Positions 1-7,186 of a stretch of DNA of 9,900 bases are shown piece after piece (position 1 is the first letter of the stretch; every line of letters starts with the position of its first letter). A model generated the notes under the pieces. It did not search any database. It was not told the DNA's origin and was given only the letters and a program-made list of their open reading frames with translations. The DNA lies in the NCBI GenBank assembly GCA_964483395.1, contig CAZABT010000102.1, positions 1 through 9,900 on the forward strand. Reading direction: 5' to 3'. The position numbers and the translations under genes were made by a program. Source of the DNA: JAAYYM01 sp964483395 (GTDB taxonomy: Bacteria > Bacillota > Clostridia > Lachnospirales > Lachnospiraceae).

Positions 1-11
1 ATCTGTGGCAT
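1..11 (-). CDS. 5' end of a downstream gene, probably the ABC transporter ATPase (partial)
   Basis: Only the first codons are present: an ATG at positions 11-9 followed by CCA CAG (Met-Pro-Gln), running off the left edge. A GGAGG Shine-Dalgarno sequence lies about 8 bases upstream, inside the last codons of the permease gene. The permease stop (TAA, 15-13) is one base before this ATG, a spacing typical of translational coupling. The gene encoding the nucleotide-binding subunit is otherwise missing from this importer operon, so an ATPase is the expected product. That identity is inferred from context alone, because three residues cannot identify a protein. Confidence 0.5.
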
Positions 12-12
12 A

Positions 13-1845
13 TTATTTTCCTCCAATACCTTCATCCAGACTTGCTCCGGTAAGCTTATTCACTAACGTATTAAATACTAAGATCGCAACGATCAGAATC
101 AGGTTGATCGCACTTGAAAATGCGTATAATCCCATCTCATCAAAATAATCAAGTGTCGTTGACAATATAAAGCCCTGCGTGCATAACAGAAGGAACAAGG
201 ACAGCTCTCTCAGGCACGTCATAAACGGAAGCATATATCCGCTGATGATTGAGGATTTCTGTATTGGTATGATGATGTGGAACATTCTCTTGAACCATGG
301 TATATCCTGGATGATTGCTGCTTCCTCAATCTCACCGCTTAACTGAAGCATGGAATTGAGTGCACTTCTGCTGGCAAACGGTATATACTTGACGACACCC
401 GCTATGATCAACAATGTATATGTATTGAACAGGTTGATCTTTTCATTGGAAAAGAGGATGAAAAATGCGGCACCAACTGCAAGAGAAGGCATCAGGTAAG
501 GCAGAAATGCGACATTATTCACATAATTTGCCCACTTGCTCCGTCTGTTCTTAGAAACAGCATATCCTATCAAAGTTCCTATGGTTCCGGCAATCAGAGC
601 ACAGCAGACAGCTACCAAAAGCGTACCGCCAAATGCATGCCATATTGTTTTATTAAAGAGGATTCCCTGCTGTCCGTACATTCCGTTTTCCGTTATGTTC
701 TCATTGGTCAGCCACCATTTTGTTGTCAGTGAATTTAGATTCCCCGTATATAAAAAGCTGTAGTCACCCGGATTTGGCAAAAATGTCTCAATGGCAAATG
801 AAATAATCGGGAAAATGCTTGTAATAAATGTGATGACGATCAATACGATGGAAATCAAATACTTTCCGATTTTTCCAAGGTTGATCTTTGAAATCTGTCC
901 TGATTTTCCGGTTACTGTTGTATAACTCTTTCTGCTTTTAAGGCTCAGTTGATTCATCGTAAGAATGAGAACGCCAAAGATCATCATGATAATTGCCAGG
1001 ATACTTGCTTCACCGGTATATTTTGAATTCATGGAAACATACTTGGTGGAAAGCGTCGTCAGTCCTAAATAATGCGGCACCGGATAACTTCCCATTGCAC
1101 TTCCGAATACCAGCAAAATGGTAGATAAAATTGCAGGCTTGACCATGGGCAATGTAACTCTCATCATGATTCTCCACTTCGGAGTATCAAGGATAGTAGC
1201 CGCTTCTTCCAAATTGGCATCCATATTACGAAAAATACCACCGATCATAATATAAGCAAATGGAGCATAATGCAGTCCCAGCACCAGTGCACAGGGTAAT
1301 AAGCCCTGACACCACCATTTTGGTGCTATAATGCCACATAAGGAGGCAAGCAGTCCGTTAGAGGTACCTGTAACAGCATTGCTGTTAAACAGATTCTGCC
1401 ACACAACCGCCAGTGTCCATTGCGGCATGATATAAGGAAATATAAAAATCGAGCTTAAATATTTTTTGAATTTTAAATTTGTTCTTGTTACAAGAAAAGC
1501 AAACAAACCGCCGCATATAATGGAAATCAAGCAAGTGAATATTGCGAGCAGTACCGTATTCCAAATCGGCATCCAGAGATTGGTTTTGGCAAGCTTACTT
1601 GTAAAGAGATCAATGTAGTTGATTACTGAATAGCCTGCTGCCTGATTTGTCAGATAAGCATCTATCGTACCCGGATGAATCTTCAATGTGTCTTTGACAA
1701 TTGCGACAATCGGGGCAAACGTTGTAAATGTCAACACGATACCAAACAGTAATAGGATGATATTCTGCGGCTTAGAAAAAAAAGTTTTTATATGATTCAA
1801 TATCACCGCTTTTTGATAGGACTTATTTTTAACTGTCTGTTCCAT
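13..1845 (-). CDS. Fused two-domain ABC transporter permease (AfuB/FbpB-like, iron/organophosphate importer class)
   Basis: This 610-residue integral membrane protein would form the whole translocation channel of an ABC importer, since it carries two binding-protein-dependent permease domains in one chain. I count about 12 hydrophobic segments, beginning near residues 28-50 and 96-118, with the second half starting near 329-355. Each half has an EAA loop that contacts the ATPase: EEAATILD at 213-220 and EEAAIIQD at 507-514, each followed by the usual L/I-P. In both loops Asp replaces the glycine of the EAA-x3-G consensus. The start chosen is ATG at 1845, preceded by AAGGAG; the frame stays open for 30 more codons upstream, but these have no comparable ribosome site. 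Fused permeases of this kind are known from FbpB/AfuB-type systems for ferric iron, sugar phosphates and aminoethylphosphonate. It follows its binding-protein gene by 67 bp and is coupled to the next gene. The substrate is unknown. Confidence 0.9.
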   Translation of the reverse strand: MEQTVKNKSYQKAVILNHIKTFFSKPQNIILLLFGIVLTFTTFAPIVAIVKDTLKIHPGTIDAYLTNQAAGYSVINYIDLFTSKLAKTNLWMPIWNTVLLAIFTCLISIICGGLFAFLVTRTNLKFKKYLSSIFIFPYIMPQWTLAVVWQNLFNSNAVTGTSNGLLASLCGIIAPKWWCQGLLPCALVLGLHYAPFAYIMIGGIFRNMDANLEEAATILDTPKWRIMMRVTLPMVKPAILSTILLVFGSAMGSYPVPHYLGLTTLSTKYVSMNSKYTGEASILAIIMMIFGVLILTMNQLSLKSRKSYTTVTGKSGQISKINLGKIGKYLISIVLIVITFITSIFPIISFAIETFLPNPGDYSFLYTGNLNSLTTKWWLTNENITENGMYGQQGILFNKTIWHAFGGTLLVAVCCALIAGTIGTLIGYAVSKNRRSKWANYVNNVAFLPYLMPSLAVGAAFFILFSNEKINLFNTYTLLIIAGVVKYIPFASRSALNSMLQLSGEIEEAAIIQDIPWFKRMFHIIIPIQKSSIISGYMLPFMTCLRELSLFLLLCTQGFILSTTLDYFDEMGLYAFSSAINLILIVAILVFNTLVNKLTGASLDEGIGGK

Positions 1846-1860
1846 AATTTCTCCTTGAAA

Positions 1861-1895
1861 TGCTTCAAAGGCGTTGTTGTTACGCCCTTGAAGCA
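1861..1895 (-). promoter_or_regulatory. Intergenic stem-loop between binding-protein and permease genes
   Basis: Two 13-base arms (1861-1873 and 1883-1895) enclose a 9-base loop. In the minus-strand transcript all 13 positions pair, one of them as a G-U wobble; on the plus strand the same position would be an A-C mismatch, so the structure fits the minus-strand RNA. It sits just upstream of the permease ribosome site and is not followed by a U-tract, so it is a poor full terminator. Known importer operons use such hairpins to stabilise the upstream binding-protein message or attenuate the permease. That role is inferred here. Confidence 0.7.
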
Positions 1896-1912
1896 AAATA
1901 GAATCTAATTTG

Positions 1913-3361
1913 TTACTCTGCAGCTTCGCCTTCACTGTATTTTGTCAGCAATTCGATCCAGCTGCCTACTGTAAAGGATACAGATGCGCAGTATTCAGGG
2001 TCTTCCAAAACCAGTTCTCCGTTTGTCGTCCACCAGTCATAGCCCTTGTCGTTCATACATTCATGCAGCACTGCTCCGCTTTCATCATTTCCGCCTATAC
2101 TGTGCTGATAGGTCTTCTCTGTTGCTTCCGCAACAACCGGATTGGAAGAATAACCTCCCATATCCTTACCCCATGCACTAAAGCCATCCTCTGTACATGT
2201 CAGATATGCGATAAATGCACATGCTGTCCAAGGAAGTGGTGAATTCTCTGTTACAAATAAGTAATGGCAATAACCAAATCCGCCGATACCCTGATAACCA
2301 TCCTGATATGCTGCAATCTTAATGTTATCCAATGATACTGTGTCTGACTCCTCAACCGAACGAAGCTTTGAATAAACCAGCAGTCCGCTCTGATCTGTTG
2401 CAGAATTTGTAACCAATGTATTGCAGATTGGTCCGTCATCTGTCTGTGCATTATAGCTTTCTACCCAAAGCTTGATCCATGCAAGTGCATACTTTCCATC
2501 TGCTCCAAGTCCAAGATCTGCTGCTTCTGATTCCATGGCATCAACCGTTGGCTGGAAATATGCCTGCTTTTCTGTATCAAGTGCCTCAAAAGCTTCTTTC
2601 AGCCAAGCTGCATATTTATCCTCTGTTAACATATATAAAAAGTTTTTACCTACGACTTCTGAATCAATATCCATATACAGAGAATGTACATTCTCGCCTA
2701 CGAAATCCCAGCAATTCTTATATTCTGCCGTTCCTGTGCAGTTATATTCAAATACCTTATTCAGTGTCTGTAAGGATAAGAAGCCCTCATATGAATCTGC
2801 TGTTGTACCATTTGCCTCTGCCCACTCCTTAGGAATATATGTGTCCAGAATTCCTGTCTGTACCATCTTGGATTCGATCTGGTTACCATCCTGAATCAAG
2901 GTCATAGCAAAGGTTCCGCTGGATTTCAAAGAGTCTGCTGTCAGCTGCTCAAATATCTTATTATTCTTCGGCTGCTGCCAATCATATTCCATTGTATAAG
3001 AAGGATCAATTGACTGTAGGTACTCAATGAATAATGGAAGTGCTGTCTTACCACGACTGGAATTACCTACGCCATAGAAGGTCTGTCCATTAGATTCTTC
3101 AATTGCTTTCTTGGCAAGCTCCTCCATCGTCATGCCTTCTGCCTCTTTGATGATCTGCTGTGTTGCTGTTAAATTTGCATCCTCTGCAGGTGCTGCTTCA
3201 GCAGCTGCCTCTTCTGTTTCCGGTGCTGTCTCTGTGACTGTCTCCTCTGCTGCGGCTGCCGGTTCTGTTTCCTCCTTAGGTGCTGTGGATGAACCACATC
3301 CTGCAAGGGAACCGATTACCATACATCCTGCAAGTAATAATGATATTGCTTTCTTTTTCAC
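1913..3361 (-). CDS. Extracellular solute-binding lipoprotein of the ABC importer
   Basis: This 482-residue protein would capture substrate outside the membrane and deliver it to the permease encoded next. The start is GTG at 3361, with AGGAGG 8 bases upstream. A type II signal peptide is plain: KKK at 2-4, a hydrophobic stretch, then the lipobox L-A-G-C at 19-22, giving lipidated Cys22. Residues about 29-62 are a low-complexity Ala/Glu/Thr/Pro linker that spaces the domain from the membrane. The globular part starts near residue 65 and includes solute-binding-like features (YGVGNSS near 96-102; GIGGFGY at 358-364). It is longer than the roughly 340-residue AfuA/FbpA type and has eight cysteines after Cys22 (208, 217, 313, 365, 381, 389, 435, 458), which is many for an exported protein. 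It is the first gene of the importer operon. The role is well supported by context; the exact family and ligand are not recognised. Confidence 0.85.
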   Translation of the reverse strand: MKKKAISLLLAGCMVIGSLAGCGSSTAPKEETEPAAAAEETVTETAPETEEAAAEAAPAEDANLTATQQIIKEAEGMTMEELAKKAIEESNGQTFYGVGNSSRGKTALPLFIEYLQSIDPSYTMEYDWQQPKNNKIFEQLTADSLKSSGTFAMTLIQDGNQIESKMVQTGILDTYIPKEWAEANGTTADSYEGFLSLQTLNKVFEYNCTGTAEYKNCWDFVGENVHSLYMDIDSEVVGKNFLYMLTEDKYAAWLKEAFEALDTEKQAYFQPTVDAMESEAADLGLGADGKYALAWIKLWVESYNAQTDDGPICNTLVTNSATDQSGLLVYSKLRSVEESDTVSLDNIKIAAYQDGYQGIGGFGYCHYLFVTENSPLPWTACAFIAYLTCTEDGFSAWGKDMGGYSSNPVVAEATEKTYQHSIGGNDESGAVLHECMNDKGYDWWTTNGELVLEDPEYCASVSFTVGSWIELLTKYSEGEAAE

Positions 3362-3410
3362 GTTTCTTTCCTCCTGTCATAAATGATGTAATTGTTTAGT
3401 TCATGGGCTT

Positions 3411-3439
3411 ATTATACGAAAATGATCTAGCAAAATACA
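3411..3439 (-). promoter_or_regulatory. Promoter of the importer operon, with a poor -35
   Basis: A perfect -10 (TATAAT on the minus strand) lies at 3416-3411, about 50 bp before the GTG of the binding-protein gene. With a 17-bp spacer the -35 hexamer (3439-3434) reads TGTATT, only two matches to TTGACA, and spacers of 16 or 18 bp are no better. A strong -10 with no -35 is typical of promoters that need an activator, and the tandem repeats at 3444-3483 lie immediately upstream. The predicted transcription start is near 3404. Confidence 0.7.
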
Positions 3440-3443
3440 CATG

Positions 3444-3483
3444 ACAAAACTGATATTATTTTCAAAAATCCGATATTATGCAC
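3444..3483 (-). repeat. Tandem pair of 20-bp direct repeats, likely response-regulator operator
   Basis: Two abutting 20-base units (3464-3483 and 3444-3463) match at 14 of 20 positions. On the minus strand each has the core ATAATATC, followed by a purine and G. The 20-bp period puts both cores on the same DNA face, two helical turns apart, as expected for AraC-family proteins binding direct repeats. They lie about 40 to 80 bp upstream of the predicted start, next to the -35 of the importer promoter. The obvious binder is the AraC-type regulator encoded just upstream. The repeat is seen directly; the binder is inferred. Confidence 0.65.
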
Positions 3484-3537
3484 AAATATTTCTATTTTTG
3501 TCCTGTTTCTTTGTTGAATATTCACTATTCTATAGTC

Positions 3538-3580
3538 AAAATAAAAGCAGCCATGTAAACCTGATATTCACATGACTGCT
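3538..3580 (-). terminator. Rho-independent terminator of the sensor operon
   Basis: An 11-bp stem (arms 3570-3580 and 3546-3556; one G-U pair in the minus-strand RNA) encloses a 13-base loop and is followed by TTTATTTT on the minus strand. It begins 6 bases after the stop codon of the response-regulator gene. It separates the three-gene sensory operon from the importer operon, which therefore needs its own promoter. Confidence 0.88.
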
Positions 3581-3586
3581 GACTCA

Positions 3587-4354
3587 TCAACGTACTCGAT
3601 CCTGATACTCAGATGGATTGACTCCTACGATTTTCTTAAAGGTTGTAGAGAAATAATTAATATCACGATACCCGACCATTTCAGCGACTTCATATACCTT
3701 GTACCGACAGTTTTTGAGCAGCTTCATGGCTGCACGAATCCGATAGCGGGTAATGTAGGCATTGAGTGTATAATCTGTCTCCTTCTTGAAGATATGACTC
3801 AAATGTCCGTCACTCAATCCCAAAGAGTCTGCTATCATGACAACACTGATCTCCTGATTCTGATAATTCTCTGAGATGTAATTTAGCGCCTCCATGACAT
3901 ACTTACTTTTATCTCCTCGTTTCAGTGCCGTCTGTGACAGTACATCTTCCTCCTGTGTCTCATTGCCGTATGTCTGTTTCTGCTCCAGCTGTGTCTTGAT
4001 ATTGAGAAGCGTCTGCTCCAGCTCGCCCTCCTCATAGGGCTTCAGTAAATAGTCGGAAGCCGACAATTTTAAAGCACTTTGTGCATATTGAAAATCGCTG
4101 TAGGCTGTTAAAAATACTACATATACCTCATTTTTTTCTTCCCGCAGCTTTTTCAGCATCTCAATACCATCCATCTGAGGCATCCGAATATCACAAATGA
4201 TCAGATCCGGATTATATTTATGTACGGCTTCCAATGCTTCGATTCCATTTCCTGCTTCTGCAACCACCTCACAGCCTGCTGCATCCCATGCAGTTTCCAT
4301 AACAATGCCGTTACGAACTAATATTTCATCATCAACTACAAGCACCTTTAGCAT
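3587..4354 (-). CDS. Two-component response regulator, receiver plus AraC-type DNA-binding domain (YesN/HptR-like)
   Basis: This 255-residue cytoplasmic transcription factor should be phosphorylated by the kinase encoded immediately upstream. The receiver domain spans about 1-120, with the acidic pair D8-D9, phospho-acceptor D55 (in the ICDIRMP motif), T83 and K105 followed by proline. A Gln/Glu-rich linker follows. The C-terminal AraC/XylS domain (about 155-255) has two helix-turn-helix units: IADSLGLSDGHLSHIFKKE, then VAEMVGYRDINYFSTTFKK ending in the family hallmark G-x-NPSEY. At 255 residues it is close to HptR size and shorter than YesN proteins of about 500 with a middle domain. The start is ATG at 4354 with AGGAGG upstream, inside the end of the kinase gene, and only one base separates the two genes. 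The likely target is the importer promoter downstream, with its tandem repeats. The family is certain; the target is inferred. Confidence 0.95.
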   Translation of the reverse strand: MLKVLVVDDEILVRNGIVMETAWDAAGCEVVAEAGNGIEALEAVHKYNPDLIICDIRMPQMDGIEMLKKLREEKNEVYVVFLTAYSDFQYAQSALKLSASDYLLKPYEEGELEQTLLNIKTQLEQKQTYGNETQEEDVLSQTALKRGDKSKYVMEALNYISENYQNQEISVVMIADSLGLSDGHLSHIFKKETDYTLNAYITRYRIRAAMKLLKNCRYKVYEVAEMVGYRDINYFSTTFKKIVGVNPSEYQDRVR

Positions 4355-4355
4355 A

Positions 4356-6059
4356 TTACCCCTCCTTTCTTTCGGGCAGTACCATCGTTACCTTCGTCCC
4401 GCCATTTGGCAATAACTCAGCATGCAGTCCATAACCATCTCCATAGTATAGACGAATAATCGTATCTACATTATAAAACCCTATATGACCTCTCAGATTA
4501 TCTCTGTCGCGAGTATTCAACTGTTCTATAATTTGTGCATCCATGCCGCATCCGTCATCTGTGACCTCGATACAGAGCTGCTTCTCTTTTTCATATGCAT
4601 TCAGAAATACATGTCCTCCCTCTCGCCCTGCCAGTCCATGAATGATTGCATTCTCCACAATCGGCTGTACGATCAGCTTTGGCACAATCCAGTCCTCCAA
4701 TTCCATCGGAACCTCCAGATCAAACGTAAAGTTTCCGTTAAAACGGATTTTCTGTATATCTGCATAGCATTCTACCAGCTTTAATTCTTCAGATAACGGA
4801 ATGAACTTCCCTTCCGAAATGCTGGTACGCAGGATTTTTGCAAGTCCGGAAGCCAGTGTTACCTGCTCCGGGACATGATTGGCTTTCGCAACCCACTTGA
4901 TCGTATCCAATGTATTATACAAAAAATGTGGATTCAGTTGTGCCTGCATCATCGCGATATTGGCATCATTTAATTCCTGTTGGTGCTGTACCTGTAATTC
5001 CATATATTCCTTGAGTTCTCTTGTCATCCTGTTAAAGCTCTCTGATAATTCGCCGAGCTCGTCCTGCCTGTTGATTTCTATCTGTTCCTCCAGATTTCCG
5101 TTTTCAACCTTCTGCATGGCTCCGGTCAACTGCTTGAGCGGTCTGGTCATGGTATTGCTCATCTTTTCCGCCAGAAACAGGCACAGCAGCAGGCTCAGAA
5201 AAGCAACTGCTAATATGACACTGAACATAACCGTCGTTGTTTCAGTCGTAAAAATCGGTGCTCTTCCAATGACAATATAAAGTCCTGTATCTGCCAGCGG
5301 ACTGATGTAAAAGGTAATATCATCATCCGGCTGCTTCAGGCCTTCCCCTGACATTCTCCTGAGTCTGAGTGTTTCTGCAACCGCTTCCTTTTTTGCCGTT
5401 CTTGTACTATACACTTCCTCCCAATAACTGTCCAGGATCACAAGGGAATTGGAGGCGTCATAATGATTATATAAAACCTGTTCAAAATGTTCTTCTGTTA
5501 CATCAAATACGATGTATCCCAACAGTTCATCATTCTTGCCATTAATCGAATGTACCACCTGCATTAAAGTGTTTTCAGAGGCGGCATACTCAGATGTATT
5601 CTGTATGACCATCTGCTCTCTATGTGCATTTGCAACCTTCAGAATGCCCCAGTATAAGGGCAGACTTTCGCCCTCCTTGGTGGAACCGGTTGAATAGCGG
5701 CAGACACCCTGCGCATCGTAGAGCTGTATTTCTGCCACATCCCGAATTTTCTCTGTTTCTTCATAAAGTTCTGTATAGATTCTATTTTTTTGCCAACTGT
5801 CTGTTTCCTCTATTCCCGCGGTGATTGCCTGATTGTTCAGAATTGCATCTATGACTGACTGATACTCCTCAAGCAGTGACACCATTGCATCTTCAACGGT
5901 TGAAATCTGTGCCAAAACTCGTTTCTCATAATTCCTTGAAATGGTCGTCTTCAAAACCTGAACCAGAAAACTGCTGGATATCACCATTGGCAATAATGAA
6001 ACAACTGCAAAACATACAATTAATTCTCTTTTATATGATTTCGTAATTCTCTTCCACAT
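4356..6059 (-). CDS. Sensor histidine kinase of the YesM/HptS (LytS-like) class
   Basis: This 567-residue membrane kinase has transmembrane segments near 12-34 and 277-297 flanking an extracellular sensor domain of about 240 residues. A HAMP linker (about 298-350) follows. The catalytic part has the His_kinase motif QAQLNPHFLYNTLD with phospho-His378, then a HATPase domain with the N-box VENAIIHG (468-475, N470), a G1 box DDGCGMD (501-507) and a later HIGFYNVD motif. The NPHFLYNTL motif is diagnostic of this family. I chose ATG at 6059, which has GGGGAG 6 bases upstream and gives the basic N-terminus MWKRITKSYKRE. The frame opens 25 codons further upstream, but that would overlap the preceding gene and add a hydrophilic tail. 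It lies 17 bp after the anchored binding-protein gene and one base before the regulator gene. In HptASR and PgtABC systems the kinase is controlled by a partner binding protein, so the same is inferred here. Confidence 0.95.
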   Translation of the reverse strand: MWKRITKSYKRELIVCFAVVSLLPMVISSSFLVQVLKTTISRNYEKRVLAQISTVEDAMVSLLEEYQSVIDAILNNQAITAGIEETDSWQKNRIYTELYEETEKIRDVAEIQLYDAQGVCRYSTGSTKEGESLPLYWGILKVANAHREQMVIQNTSEYAASENTLMQVVHSINGKNDELLGYIVFDVTEEHFEQVLYNHYDASNSLVILDSYWEEVYSTRTAKKEAVAETLRLRRMSGEGLKQPDDDITFYISPLADTGLYIVIGRAPIFTTETTTVMFSVILAVAFLSLLLCLFLAEKMSNTMTRPLKQLTGAMQKVENGNLEEQIEINRQDELGELSESFNRMTRELKEYMELQVQHQQELNDANIAMMQAQLNPHFLYNTLDTIKWVAKANHVPEQVTLASGLAKILRTSISEGKFIPLSEELKLVECYADIQKIRFNGNFTFDLEVPMELEDWIVPKLIVQPIVENAIIHGLAGREGGHVFLNAYEKEKQLCIEVTDDGCGMDAQIIEQLNTRDRDNLRGHIGFYNVDTIIRLYYGDGYGLHAELLPNGGTKVTMVLPERKEG

Positions 6060-6076
6060 GATATTCTCCCCGGCCG

Positions 6077-7105
6077 CTACTGCATTTGCTCTGACCATTT
6101 CTCCAGTATTTCTTTTTGATGTGTGCTTGACCACTCCAGATTATAGGGAATCTCTTCTATCCTGCTCTTTTGTTCAATATCGTTTCTAACTGACCGGCGG
6201 CAGCATTTGTCTACCAATAGCCGCTGTACGTCTTCGCTGACAGTAAAATCCAGAAATAATTGTGCATTGTTCTCATGCGGTGCATTTTTTATGATTGCAC
6301 TCCCGTCAGGTACAGCAGAAGTCCCCTCGCGCGGATACACCATACCCATCTCCTTACCCTCTGCAATTTTCTTGAGTGCTGCCTCCTCCAAAGTAATACC
6401 TACAAGACAATCACCTGAAATCACATCCTCCAGCACCTCTCCTGAATCTGCCGATACTTTTCCCGCCAGATTTGTTATAAAAGCCTGTATAATCTGATCC
6501 TCTGTCATTTCTTCTGACAACGCCTGAATCATCGTGGAAAGTGCTGTATAAGAGGTTCCTGATTTTCCGGGTGCCGCAAAGGCAATCTTGCCCTTCCAGT
6601 GAGCGTTGAGCAATTCTTCCCAGCTTCTTGGCGTCCCGGCAGGATAAACCAGCTTCTTATTGTAAATAAATACAATCGGCAGCTTGGAAAAAGCTGTCCA
6701 TTTATCTTCTTCTGAACAATAGGTCTGATCCAGTTTATCACTCTGTCCTGCTCTATATGAAACAAAATAATCGCTATATGCATTCAGAGAATCCACTCCC
6801 CCGCCGAACATTACATCCCCTGAATTCTTTCCATCTTCACTTGCGATTCGCTCTAGCATCTCGTTGGTGCCGCCCGTAATGACCTCCACCCAGATTCCGG
6901 TGCGTTCCTCAAATTCTTTAATAACCGGTTCATAGACTTCCTTCTTATGTGAAGTATATACGATCAGTTTTTGATCCTCTTCCAGTGCATATTTTTGATT
7001 CAGCTCTGCTTCCTTGCGATAATCTGAAAAAAGAAATAATAGAAATGCTGTGAGAACTGCCATGATTGCGATAATACTAATCATATATTTTCCTATTCTT
7101 TTCAT
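6077..7105 (-). CDS. Membrane-anchored solute-binding protein, probable sensor component (HptA/AfuA/FbpA-like)
   Basis: This 342-residue protein has one N-terminal hydrophobic segment (about 8-27) after basic residues, with no lipobox cysteine. It should stay tethered by an uncleaved anchor with the binding domain outside. The domain is type-II periplasmic-binding-like: LIVYTSHKKEVYEPVIKEFEE at 47-67, GGTNEMLERI at 78-87, GGGVDSLNAY at 101-110, and APGKSGTSYTAL at 178-189. These are hallmarks of the iron/AfuA/HptA branch. The adjacent tyrosine pair that binds iron in FbpA proteins is absent, since the chain contains no YY, so ferric iron is unlikely. A CC pair at 301-302 is unusual. It is the first gene of an operon with the kinase and regulator and is separated from the transporter's own binding protein, which points to sensing and not transport. 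The start is ATG at 7105 after GGGAGAGG. The ligand, perhaps a sugar phosphate, is inferred. Confidence 0.85.
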   Translation of the reverse strand: MKRIGKYMISIIAIMAVLTAFLLFLFSDYRKEAELNQKYALEEDQKLIVYTSHKKEVYEPVIKEFEERTGIWVEVITGGTNEMLERIASEDGKNSGDVMFGGGVDSLNAYSDYFVSYRAGQSDKLDQTYCSEEDKWTAFSKLPIVFIYNKKLVYPAGTPRSWEELLNAHWKGKIAFAAPGKSGTSYTALSTMIQALSEEMTEDQIIQAFITNLAGKVSADSGEVLEDVISGDCLVGITLEEAALKKIAEGKEMGMVYPREGTSAVPDGSAIIKNAPHENNAQLFLDFTVSEDVQRLLVDKCCRRSVRNDIEQKSRIEEIPYNLEWSSTHQKEILEKWSEQMQ

Positions 7106-7142
7106 TACATTGCCTCTCCCAATCGTAGATATTCATTTTTAA

Positions 7143-7171
7143 ATCATAACCCAATCCTTTGCTGTTGTCAT
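7143..7171 (-). promoter_or_regulatory. Promoter of the sensor operon
   Basis: On the minus strand ATGACA (7171-7166), a 17-bp spacer and TATGAT (7148-7143) match the housekeeping sigma consensus at 5 of 6 positions in each box. The predicted start is near 7136, giving a leader of about 30 bases before the ATG at 7105. Its -35 faces the larE -35 with 16 bp between them, so the two operons share a compact divergent control region. Confidence 0.6.
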
Positions 7172-7186
7172 CAAGTAGTTTTCTTC

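Noticed and set aside
1846..1935. Extension of the permease by 30 residues, overlapping the end of the binding-protein gene.
   Set aside because: It would translate through the stem-loop; the internal ATG at 1845 has a strong AAGGAG site and gives a normal N-terminus.
2472..2894. Open frame of 140 codons on the plus strand inside the binding-protein gene.
   Set aside because: Antisense to a strongly supported CDS, with a composition reflecting that gene's reverse complement and no domain or ribosome site.
3111..3386. Open frame of 91 codons on the plus strand, rich in Ser/Ala/Val.
   Set aside because: It is the antisense shadow of the signal peptide and Ala/Glu-rich linker of the binding protein; there is no independent ribosome site or recognisable domain.
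6060..6134. Extension of the histidine kinase by 25 residues.
   Set aside because: It would overlap the preceding gene without a good ribosome site; ATG at 6059 has GGGGAG at proper spacing and leads directly into the first membrane segment.
6077..7105. Ferric iron-binding (FbpA) assignment for the anchored binding protein.
   Set aside because: The overall motifs fit the superfamily, but the adjacent tyrosine pair that coordinates iron is missing and the neighbouring genes match a ligand-sensing three-component system.
7126..7135. Single GATATT motif in the sensor-operon leader (and another in the terminator loop near 3563), similar to the core of the tandem repeats.
   Set aside because: Six to eight matching bases in AT-rich DNA are expected by chance, and neither copy is tandem, so autoregulation cannot be claimed.
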